DNA of 64,000 nt from Pleurostoma richardsiae (lineage: Eukaryota; Ascomycota; Sordariomycetes; Calosphaeriales; Pleurostomataceae). A program made the translations under genes and the position numbers. Location of the stretch: the NCBI GenBank assembly GCA_030052745.1, contig JANBVO010000024.1:248001-312000 (forward strand), read 5' to 3'. The notes under the pieces were generated by a model. That model worked only from the letters and a program-made list of their open reading frames with translations, was not told where the DNA came from and searched no databases. Shown here one piece after another: positions 1 through 10,219 of the stretch (position 1 is the first letter of the stretch; every line of letters begins with the position of its first letter).

Positions 1-3000
1 GTCGTGTTTTGAATCCGGAATGTGTGGTAGAAAGTGACTGACGCCTTGCATGAGTGCAACCTGTGAGTGAGAATGTTGAAGATGGCGGGCCCGGTCTCTT
101 TGAGTCTTGACTTATTTGTTTATCGAGGGTATCCTGCCCGATACGGATGTGACAGGTGCTGGGCGAGGATGATGAAATCGAATATCGGCCTTTGTCAGGT
201 GCGGAGTGGCGATGCCTTCTCCGGCTCGGGATGGCGATGGTACCTATCCAGTCGCCAGATGACTCTGGGCGCGGTTAGTACCTGGCAGGTCTGAGGCTAC
301 TTCCTGTTGGGGCTCTGTGGCAAGGACGGCTAAGAGGAAGGTGCGAGATAGGCGAGGCAAGAAGGAAGTCGGGCGTCAGGAGTATCTACCCAAGATGCTC
401 GTGGCTTGAGAAAGAAGGTACGTCTTGGACCCTTGAGCTGCCCAGGGTTGCCAACCCGCGATGAGGTGTCTGAGGGAGGTAAGCGAAGTACCTACCTACC
501 TTACGTACTTGGGTACAGTTAGGGTGGTAAGAGGGGGATGAGATGATCCGGGAATCCATCAACCTACGCAGGCAGCGAATCTGGACACCGACTAAGGGAC
601 CTAGGTAGGTAGGTAGATACCTAGGCACCTAACTGTACCTTGATGGGACGGGCAAAGAAAGGACAGGTCCTGCTTTCCCCCAGATTCACTGCCTCCAATG
701 CACTGTACCTGCCTGGCAAAACCTCACTATGAGTGACGGTCGAGGGCTTGGTCGAGGGTTTGGGTGAAGATGAGTGAAAGCTTAGATGTAAGTGAGGCTG
801 CCGAGGCGTTGCCTGCAAGAAAGTATAAAATGGACTACTGCTTTTCTGGCCCGAGTTTTGGTCTATAGACTTCGAGGAGGAACGTGGACGGATAGGAAGG
901 AACCCAATCTTGGTGTTACATGGGGACACAAGACGGCACCCTCCCTTCATTACCGTTGCTTGGGCAGGCGGAAATATGTGGTCGATCAGATGGCACCGTC
1001 ATCCACGGTAGACTCTAGCCTTCTTGCCAATAAAGCAGTTCTCGCTGCTGTCACCCTCGACTCTCGCACGGCAAGGCCTGATCAACGCTGCTACGGGCAC
1101 GTCTGAACCTCACAGGAATATTCTCAACGACAACACCGCGGCAACCAGAACCGACAAGGCAAGTTTGATGATGATAGGGAACTCCTGGTACATCGCGAAA
1201 AATGTATATCTTCAAGCACTTGAGCGAGCGAACCCTCTCACGAGACGCAATATATGGAGCGGCGGAAGCGTAGGTGCCGTGAAACGGGAACGCCAGTCGC
1301 CTGCCTTCTTTCTTTGAGCTCTCCAAACCATGGGCTTGAAAGGATATCATGTCGACTATCTTAGATAGCCGTGATGAAGGCGATTGGGATGTCCCCAGAG
1401 GTTGTCTTCGCGGCAAGACGTCCTGAGCCTTTCCAGGTGTTACTGCAAACATGGATTAGCAAATTCTGCTCTGTGAAGCATTGAACAGATCTCGCTCGTT
1501 TTCTTCGTGTTCGGGGTCTATGCCCTTCTGCCCTCGTCCCACATTCATCTCCATCACTCTTGATACCATGATCTGTGTGGGACCGATTCTAGACATGGCG
1601 ATGCCGCGACCAAAGAATGCAATAACTGGTGGCAACCACGGAGAGCACTAGCTTACGATTTCGCTGCGAGGCGATTCCCACTCCGTTCTCAGCTCGTCGT
1701 CCGCCTTGGATGAGCGGTGAGAATCTAGCGCGGCTCTTGCATGCCAACGTGTCCCGGTCGCCCAGGTAGCCACGATACCCCACGACAGCGGTAGGATATC
1801 GGCCACTTTTGCGACACCGGCAGTATCTGGGAGAACCTCAATGCTCCACGTGGTTGGAGCCGGGAGCACGCTACGGAGACTTGCCGGCGTCCTTACCGGC
1901 GCCCCAGCGGCTGGGCTGATGGGGGGCAAAAGCGCCAAAGGACGTGGAGCAGACGATCTTCCCCGGCCTCTGAAGAGGAAAATCATTGCTGCATGCCCGC
2001 TGGTTCAGCTTCTGCTGATGCAGGGCGGCGTGAGCTGATCATGTCTCACTGGCGGTGACCGGGCCACCGGTCTAGCTGCTCCGGAAAAGTGGCACTCGCC
2101 CCAATAGCCCTAGCGCCGGGTCCGACGGCCTGGGCGGTGCGTCGGGCACTTCCTGATGCAAGGGGAGAATTGCCGCTTCCGGTCGCTTGCAGGGAACCAC
2201 CTAGGCCTAAGTCGCGATGTGAAGGGGGCTGGGAGACCCCATTTGGACTCGGTCATCGCGGTGTTGCTGGTGCCCATGATTCCCCTGATCGAATGGAGGA
2301 GAACGATAACGGGGAAAAGAAAATGAGAGGACGTCGCACACCACAGGATCTTCATGCTTCTAGACAGTGTGACCCATGCTCCGATTGGAACCAAAGCAGC
2401 TCCAGAAACTGTGGTCTAGTATAGCCGGCGAAACGTGCAAATGCTGGGAGATGTGATGATGTGACTGAGGGACCAGGCGCAAAAGGGTAACACCTCCTAG
2501 AAGCACCGACAGAAGAAACCCTGGCGGTTCGACGCAAGGGAAAGGGGGGATGGAAGCAGAGCATTCGTTCAGCTTTCTGGTCAACAACCCCGCCTTTGTC
2601 AAACAAACAGCTCGCGGCAGAGATAAACCTTCCCCTCACGCATAAACTCTCGAGGAATGATGTGTGTATTTTTGGACTGTGTGTGTTTGGCCATCAACTT
2701 GTCGGGTCCGGACCCTGCCTCACATCCAAGCCTACCGAGAGGGGCCGTTCCGCATCTAGCGTAGTGTAGTTGCTGTGTACGCTGGAATGGCTTAGGAAGG
2801 GCAGCCATGCCCCGTCTCTTTGTTACGGCATCTCTCGTGAGGCGGCTCAACCGGCTCGACCATGCATTCCTGCCGTCTTCGCTGCCGAGTCAACAGGCCT
2901 CAAGGGTAGGCCGTGACGCGGAGCCTCGTACCTGTCATGCATTCCTTCCTCCATGAAGGAGCTGTTCAAGCCTACCTGCAGAGGGATATGGTGACAGCCA

Positions 3001-5502
3001 TATGTGGCGCAAAAGAGAAAAGGATGCGTGGAGAGGCAGTCTCTGGGTTGCCGTTTCAGGCTTCGGGGCATCAACAGAATGCAGAGCTTTCCACTTTCTG
3101 CTTTTTCTTCCATTTGATCGGCCGTGTTTCAAGCTCCAACAGTCATTCTGGGGGACACGGGAAGTGGTCCCAGGCTAACCAATTATAGTCGCGATTGAAG
3201 GAGTTCCTGCGGAAGCTCGTGAATGCACAAAGTGCATTAACTCGGCACAACTGGGGACGGCCCATATTATTTATGGTGGGTACCTCGAGGTACCCGATAG
3301 AAGGAAAAAGAGAGCATCCATGGAAGGAAGGTTGCCTTGACGCCACAGAGGTCAAGGCGTCTTCACAAAGATTGAGATGTTGTCGATACTGCATGTGAAT
3401 CACGTATACATCGTCGAGGCTTTCTGGTAAGGTGGCCGCCAAGGTACCGAGAGCAATGGGGAAGGTATTCCTGACCGCACGGGATCGATGATCTTGGAGC
3501 CCGCCAGTCTGCCAGAAAATCCCCCCCTGGATGGCTGGATGGCAACCGTCCATCCTGGGGAGTCCAGCCCAGATTAGACGTGCTGAGCGAGCCGAAACGG
3601 GGAATGTACCTGCACATCTTCCTAATGCAAACTAATGCAGTCTGATGTGGCAGTCGACATCAACATTCGACTCCCGGGCCTGACAAGAGGCTTCAGAGTT
3701 GGCAGAGCCAATAGGGTCGCATGGAAGCGGACAAGGAGCCGGGGCTAGGTGGCCGCCACGTACCTGTACCTGAGGGCAACGGCTTCCCATCAGGTACGGG
3801 AGGCTTGGCAAGCTGAGAGATGCCAGCCACAACCGTCCCGTTCACTCGTACACAGACAGGTACTATGTAGATGCTTTCCATCCATGCTCACTGAAGGCGA
3901 AGCAGGTTCTGGATGTACTTGCGGCGTACCTCTGGACCTCGAGGGAAACGACCTACAGGCTCGTTAGTCCGGTACATGGGTTGAATCGGCAAATATGGGC
4001 TGTAGGCGGAGCGGAACGCACCGTAGAGGAAGATAGGCTTTGTATCTTTCGGTACTAGGCTAACTGCCCAACACTGTCAAGCTGACCCACGGCAGCCGGA
4101 TCGCCGAATAGGGCTGCGCAGCCGGTAAAACAACAGGACAGGGCCGTCGTGATGAAGCAACGACGTTATGTCGGTTTATGCAGGCGGTTTGTCTTCCTCC
4201 TTGGCCCCTCGGAACGCTGTGAGGAGATGCCCAATCATCCCATCTCGTCTCGACAACTCACCAATAACGACTGTGGCCAGCACTGGTCGGCCGATCCGGG
4301 CAACCGTCTCCGTCTCACTCAGCCAGGCTCATCGCGCATCCGCCTCTGCGGCGCGGCCTGTCGTGGTTCCTCCTCTCTCGTCTCTCCACGGGCGTGCATC
4401 ATCTTTCCACGCTGAGTCGCTGGACAACGACGATACGTATCGACCAACAATTGGCATCAATCGCCAGAAAAGAGGCTTATAATTAAGAGCCAAAAGCAGC
4501 ATAGACGTAATCTTACTTCTTCAGGCTCACGGGCCACATTCCCCCGGTCTGTCGCGCAAATTGCTGGTCAAAGAGAAAGGGGATAGGAAAAAGGTACGTT
4601 GGTACCTACACAGTACGGATCCGTCCGCGGGCAGGAAGAAAAAAAAAGAGACGAGGGAACCCGCCCCGGCTCATTTAGCGAGATTTGGGACCCCCCTTAT
4701 CCCCCCAGCTTCTTCGCATTCATGCTAAGGACGGGCCCTGCTTCGAAGGACCAGTGCCAGCCTGCGCTGTAACGGCCATCAACACACACGCGCACGCGGC
4801 CCGTTGGAAGGATAGCTGGGCCTCTTCCCTCTGCCTTTTACGGGTTCAGGTCCACTTCGACGGCTTGTCCTTCCCTTCTCCTTTCCCCATCCCAATCTGC
4901 GACATCAGCTCCAACCCATCGCGACAAGTATCTCCCAGCAGTTTGGAACCTCGATCTCCGCGCGTCGATACCTGCAACCGCAACACCCGTTGCATTCGTT
5001 CTTTTCTTTTTGACGTTCTTGTTACACGCATCTCGAGTTTGACAGCGGAGGAAAGGGAGCGCCAGAGCCGTGTCCGCCGTCGGGGCCTCTCCCTCTTCTC
5101 CAATAATTGCGTCTCGCACTAGTCCGCAGTACATCACGCGAAGCTCCTGTGTCGAACCCCGGAACCTCAAAGGGGACCCGCAACCCAATCTTCTGGTCCC
5201 TCCCCTGGACGCTCGACCCTTTTAATCATCCGCAGGCCTACTACTACTACCCTCTGTGCCTTCTGGAAGACATTCACTCTCTTTTCCCCCCTCGTTGTTG
5301 AACCTGGTTTCCTTCATTACGTCTATCCCAGCGAACATACCAAGCTCCGCGAATCCCAACCGATATTCCACCGTATCAGCACGGCGCACTCGACGTGACA
5401 GCCCTCGAAGAGTTTGAGACCGTCTTGTGCCCACCCATTCGTCACCCTGAATGCACCGGTAAACCTTCGTGGCTCTTTTAAAGAGCTACTCACAGGACAA
5501 AC
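1..5502. other. Gene-less 5' region and kinase leader
   Basis: I find no supportable gene. All open frames are short, lack recognisable motifs and overlap one another on both strands. Two clusters of ACCTACC/CCTAGGTAGGTAG motifs lie at about 489-500 and 597-632. From about 4680 to 5460 the plus strand becomes strongly pyrimidine-rich, as fungal promoters and long leaders often do, so this part probably belongs to the transcript of the kinase starting at 5633. A 145-codon open frame at 4685-5122 lies in that CT-rich tract and looks like chance openness. Confidence 0.6.
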
Positions 5503-5558
5503 GTGAGTGCGATAGAGACATGCTCTGGCATTGTCTTAGTACTCATCGGCTACTACAG
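5503..5558 (+). other. Possible 5' UTR intron of the Ime2-like kinase gene
   Basis: A GTGAGT donor at 5503 and a CTACTACAG acceptor ending at 5558 bound 56 nt, a typical fungal intron length, 74 nt upstream of the chosen ATG at 5633. This is inferred from splice signals only. The branch site is not a clean CTRAC. Confidence 0.4.
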
Positions 5559-5632
5559 GATTGCCCTTGTCCGCCGGAGGAGACGACCACGACAGTCTTG
5601 GATCGCGATTCCGATTGACAGCGCAGCACAAA

Positions 5633-8068
5633 ATGACTGTCGCCCATGACCTGACCCATCGGGGTGCCGTGACCCCGCAGACAAGTGCAGGAATGGCACT
5701 CGAGGACAGGTTTGAAGTTCTGAAGGAGATTGGCGACGGAAGCTTCGGCAGTGTCGTACTGGCTAGAGTCAGGACGGCAGGAGCGAGTGTCGCTCGGAGA
5801 GGCACGGTGGTAAGCTCCCTCAGCTGTTTCGGGTCGTCTTGTGGCCCTTATCTCACACACGAGCAGATCGCCATCAAGACCATGAAGAAGACATTCGACT
5901 CGTTCACACCATGCCTCGAGCTCCGAGAAGTCGTCTTCCTCAGAACGCTCCCTCCGCATCACCACCTCGTCCCGGCGCTAGATATCTTTCTGGATCCCTT
6001 CAGCAAGAAGCTACATATCTGCATGGAGTATATGGAAGGAAATCTATACCAGCTGATGAAGGCGAGAGACCATAAACCCCTCGATAACGCAAGCGTCAAG
6101 AGCATCTTATTTCAGATCATGCATGGCCTCGAGCACATCCATGCCCACAACTTCTTTCACCGCGATATTAAGCCCGAGAACATCCTCGTAACGACATCAG
6201 CACACCACGATTCCTCGAACTCTTTCCGGCGATACTCAGCTCTCGTCACACCACCTTCAACGCCGCCGACGTACACGGTGAAAATCGCCGATTTTGGTCT
6301 GGCCAGAGAGACACACTCGAGATTGCCGTACACCACATACGTCTCAACGCGATGGTACCGTGCTCCGGAGGTTCTGTTGCGTGCGGGAGAATACTCAGCT
6401 CCGGTTGATATCTGGGCAGTTGGTGCCATGGCTGTTGAAGTTGCGACATTGAAGCCTCTCTTCCCAGGTGGAAATGAGGTGGATCAAGTGTGGAGGGTGT
6501 GCGAGATTATGGGCAGCCCTGGCAACTGGTACAGCAAGGCCGGTGTCCGTGTGGGAGGAGGAGACTGGCGAGAGGGTACCCGGCTTGCTGGGAAGTTGGG
6601 CTTCTCGTTCCCCAAGATGGCTCCTCACTCCATGGACACTATATTACAGTCACCCCAGTGGCCAGCGTCCTTGAGCCACTTTGTTACCTGGTGTCTGATG
6701 TGGGACCCTAAGAACCGGCCGACGTCAAGCCAGGCGCTTGCCCACGAGTACTTCGCAGATGCTGTCGATCCTCTGCGACCGAAATCGTCTGCTTCAAGGA
6801 TATTAGGCCGCAAGCAGTCAGACCTAGGCCGGAGCTCGAAGGACTCAGCTTCGTCCACCCCGACGAACTCGAAGCCTTCCTGGTTCAGGAAGTCTCTGAT
6901 CGGCCGCTCCGAGAGCATCGAGGCCGTCGCGCCTCAACCTGTGGCCAAAGACCCTCCCGTCGCCGTCCGGCCTCCGCCCGTCCATGTCGCGTCTGAGATT
7001 GCGCCGCCTAAGGCAAGGCCAGCCGCAGGAAAGCGTACTACTTGGACTAACGGCCCATCCAACGTTGCGCCAATGCCCATCCTACCTACTATCAGGCCTA
7101 TCTCTCCGTTATCAGATGCAGTCACTGCTCAGGCAAGCAACAGGGCGCCGGTCTATAACGATGCCTACGCAAATGCTGCAAACCGGGGTGCACTCGCCGA
7201 GGAGAAGTCCAAGAAGATAGGGCGGCAGCTATCAGTCGCTTCCAGCACGAACCATTATGCCGAGCTCCACCGCCAACAGGCGGAACGGGCCTTGAACGGC
7301 AACACTGGGCTTGCATCGCCCCCCAGTGGACACAAGGAAAGCTTCTTTTCTCATCTGCGCAAGAGGGCGCGAAGATTTTCCGGACGACATCAGACACCCG
7401 TCTCCCCCACCTACGATGATATAGAGGCACAAGCAGGATGTGGCCCGTGGGCAAGCAACAGGTCGTCCATGGTTGTCGATAGTCAAGCTCCACCGCCTGT
7501 CCCCAAAGACACGTACGAGTCTCTGGACAGGGCGCTTAAGGAGGTCCAGCAAAATGTCGACGGCCTACAGCCCCCGGCCCCGCCAGCACACCACGCTGCA
7601 TCACACAGCAACCTGAAGCGACACCATTCTCTCCCACAGCACCAACCGCGGTCGGTCGACAACCTGATTGGTGCTGCCCGCGGTACGGGCCCGATTTCGA
7701 GTCGGACACGGAGGGCTCAGGCCGTGCATGGAGTTCATCAATACGACGCCCCCGACGAGGAAGATGAACTTCTGGACGAGGTTCTGAACTCCACTCGAAA
7801 GGCAATGAAGCGTCTGGAGAAGGACACCAAGCCTGCGTTGCGGCAGTCCACGAGCAACGTTGCCATCTCAAATCCATACCCCACGCCGTCCCCCTCAGCG
7901 AGTGGCAACGTTGTCCTGTTTGGTGACGGCCATGAGGCTGTCACCCCAAAGCCACTCGACCTGAACAAGAAGGCGCACGAGTACAAATGGCCTACTCCTC
8001 CATATGAGGAGAGCGAATGGGCAGCTTCGGCTTCCGCGAGCATCTGGGCCGCCAGCAATCGGGTCTAA
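5633..8068 (+). CDS. Ime2-family serine/threonine protein kinase
   Basis: A CMGC-group kinase of the Ime2/RCK (MAK-like) type. Family members act in meiosis, sexual development and light or nutrient control in fungi. The predicted protein is about 792 aa. The glycine loop IGDGSFG is at about residue 33, the VAIK-type lysine at 63, HRD at 157-159, DFG at 201-203 and a TTY (T-x-Y) activation motif at 215-217, followed by TRWYRAPE. The GNWYSKAG...GGGDWREG insert is typical of Ime2. The C-terminal half is long, Ser/Pro-rich and probably disordered. I chose the ATG at 5633 because it has A at -3; the frame upstream is open only from a TTG. An in-frame 57-nt intron (5810-5866, GTAAGC to CAG) contains no stop. 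Removing it joins RRGTV directly to IAIK, restoring a normal subdomain I-II distance. Family assignment is firm; the exact biological role is inferred. Confidence 0.93.
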   Translation: MTVAHDLTHRGAVTPQTSAGMALEDRFEVLKEIGDGSFGSVVLARVRTAGASVARRGTVVSSLSCFGSSCGPYLTHEQIAIKTMKKTFDSFTPCLELREVVFLRTLPPHHHLVPALDIFLDPFSKKLHICMEYMEGNLYQLMKARDHKPLDNASVKSILFQIMHGLEHIHAHNFFHRDIKPENILVTTSAHHDSSNSFRRYSALVTPPSTPPTYTVKIADFGLARETHSRLPYTTYVSTRWYRAPEVLLRAGEYSAPVDIWAVGAMAVEVATLKPLFPGGNEVDQVWRVCEIMGSPGNWYSKAGVRVGGGDWREGTRLAGKLGFSFPKMAPHSMDTILQSPQWPASLSHFVTWCLMWDPKNRPTSSQALAHEYFADAVDPLRPKSSASRILGRKQSDLGRSSKDSASSTPTNSKPSWFRKSLIGRSESIEAVAPQPVAKDPPVAVRPPPVHVASEIAPPKARPAAGKRTTWTNGPSNVAPMPILPTIRPISPLSDAVTAQASNRAPVYNDAYANAANRGALAEEKSKKIGRQLSVASSTNHYAELHRQQAERALNGNTGLASPPSGHKESFFSHLRKRARRFSGRHQTPVSPTYDDIEAQAGCGPWASNRSSMVVDSQAPPPVPKDTYESLDRALKEVQQNVDGLQPPAPPAHHAASHSNLKRHHSLPQHQPRSVDNLIGAARGTGPISSRTRRAQAVHGVHQYDAPDEEDELLDEVLNSTRKAMKRLEKDTKPALRQSTSNVAISNPYPTPSPSASGNVVLFGDGHEAVTPKPLDLNKKAHEYKWPTPPYEESEWAASASASIWAASNRV

Positions 8069-10219
8069 CTTCCATTCTATACAATAGCGTTTTCTTCCGA
8101 AGCGTTCAGCAACAAAAGTTCTATCATCACTCCGAACATTCCTTGCGGTGTATGGTGTTTGGGGGCATATTTATACGTCACTCGTTCAGCATTGGGCTCG
8201 ATCACGGAGGATCCTGGGAGGCGGTCATTGTCCAGCAATTCTTTCAAGTTCACTTCGGCGGCCGCTTCGGGATTCTTCGGTTCCCATTATTCCGACCTTG
8301 CACTCAAACAGAGCAGGCCGACCTTTCTATTTCTGTTGTCAGCTGTTGATTATACCCCCTATAGATTGATCGGTCCATTTTAGCGACTTGTTCCGACGCA
8401 ACCACGACACCGCATTCAGCATTTCATTTGTTAGACTTGCAAGGGGGAAGAAGGGAGTGTTTATTACACTCCCAAGATTCGAACTTGATACCGCGGCTTG
8501 ACCTTCCCCGATTCGATCCAGAGGCCTGGATGTTCAGGAAGGATATGTACAAAGAAAAAAAACATGCATCTTATCTCGGGCTCTGGGCAGGCACCTCTAG
8601 AGAAGGGAAATCTGGGTTGTTTCGGGAGTTACTGCCGGCCGCGTATCATACTTTGTCATTTACGGTTTCTGAGAAGATGGTATATATCTGACAGGCACCC
8701 AATGCGTTCTCTAGCTGGTTGATATAAGGGGGGCTGGCTCTCGGATCACACATAAACGGGCCACCTACACTTGTTTCACTTGTTCTCCATCTCGCTGTCG
8801 CGCCTATACAAAGAGGCGGGAGAAGCTAGGGGTGGCCCCCTATCTAGTACTTGTCTGGGCGTGCGCCTCCAGCGTTTTAATTGTGGATGAATAGACGGTG
8901 CGGTGGGAAGGGGGAATTCAATGAGATGCGCGCCCAGGTGCCAGGTTCGAAAAGTACCTACATGACTTTAGTCTTTCCAAATGTGCTGTGTCGGTGTCGA
9001 GTCCAATGCTCCTCTTCTTTTCAGGGGCGTGGCTGTTGCTATCTCCACTCTGGGCTTGGTGGGAGCATCACCCAGGTACTGAGTGCATAGCCCAAGATTC
9101 CACCGTTTAAGATCGGAATCCTTTGAGCCATCCTACTATGTAGTAACGTAGGCAGGGGACCGACTCGACCGCAGACATCATCGGCCGCCCGCCAGGCCGA
9201 GGGTGCGAAGATGGTGAGGCGCAGACACGATGCGTGTGGCTGAGCAGTGCAGCTCCATCCTCCTTCCAGATTCTGCATATTCATTCACTCTGCCTTCCAG
9301 CAGTTTGCTATTGGATTCGAGCACTCATTATTCATATACTCCTGTGCTCTGCCTGTCTGCGTACTCCAGTGACTTTGTATTGCATCGCGTGCTGTTGCGA
9401 GCATGCCATCTACCTTAATCTATCATCATCACCTCACGTGCGGTGCCTGGGTGCCCCTGAAGCGGACCCGCGGAGCTGCGAGGCAGCGGACCCGAACCTG
9501 ACGGCGCGGCGGAGCTGACAGGCAGCCACATTAACCGGTCTCTGAGAGGCTCCGAGGGATCGCACGCGAGGAATCCGCCTCGTCCTCTTTCTCCCCTTCG
9601 AGATACGAACCTTGACTGCTTTCGTCCTCGCTGCCGCGCTGGCGACGTAATCCTCAGGCAGTCGCGTTTCCTCTGCACGTCACCTCAGGCAACCTTTTAC
9701 CGCCCCGGTTCCTGGTCTCCCCCGGCCGCTGCTCTGGCGTCAGACGGGTCCAGAGCGACTCGACTCGCCCGGAAGCTCAGCTGCCCCGCAGTAGGATATT
9801 CTGGTCGCATCGCGGGTTTAGTGAACCCCCTCAACGGGCCCCAGCTTGGCCATTCCACGTTGCTTGAGCTCCCTTCTCACCCCCCCTTTTGGCGCACGAG
9901 ACGGGCATCATCATCAGGCACGCGGTTTCCGAGGTCTTCGAGACCTGCGCTAAGACCGCCGGTCGCCCTGTAGGCGCGCATGCATGCATGAGCTGCATTT
10001 GCTGACTTACACCGTCCGTGTCGTCGATCGTGCGTTTCCCGTATTGCTATCAATTGCTGGCTGCCTGGCCTCCGGGAAGAAGAAAGGCTGTGCGAGAGCA
10101 TCCTATTATACCCGCCCTAGGGGCTCCGTTCTCCTGCCTCTAGCTATTCCACCCCTCGGTCACTTATGGCATGATCCCGTTGGTTGCGCTTCCTTTGCTG
10201 CTCCTCGTCCGGCCATACG
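8069..10219. other. Intergenic: kinase 3' region and Hsp70-like promoter
   Basis: No gene is supportable here. The first part is presumably the 3' UTR of the kinase and contains a perfect hairpin (8454-8474). The second part, upstream of 10220, holds pyrimidine-rich stretches (around 9590-9730) and only overlapping chance open frames. Confidence 0.6.
8454..8474. repeat. Perfect 8-bp stem, 5-nt loop hairpin
   Basis: GGGAGTGT (8454-8461) and ACACTCCC (8467-8474) are perfect reverse complements separated by TTATT. The hairpin lies 386 nt past the kinase stop codon and could form in its RNA. A TTCGAA-centred near-palindrome follows directly. Function unknown. Confidence 0.6.

Noticed and set aside
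8470-8500. Possible tRNA T-arm (minus strand, TTCGAAT loop with a 5-bp stem)
   Set aside because: No matching acceptor stem or box A at the required distance. The adjacent bases instead form the 8454-8474 hairpin.
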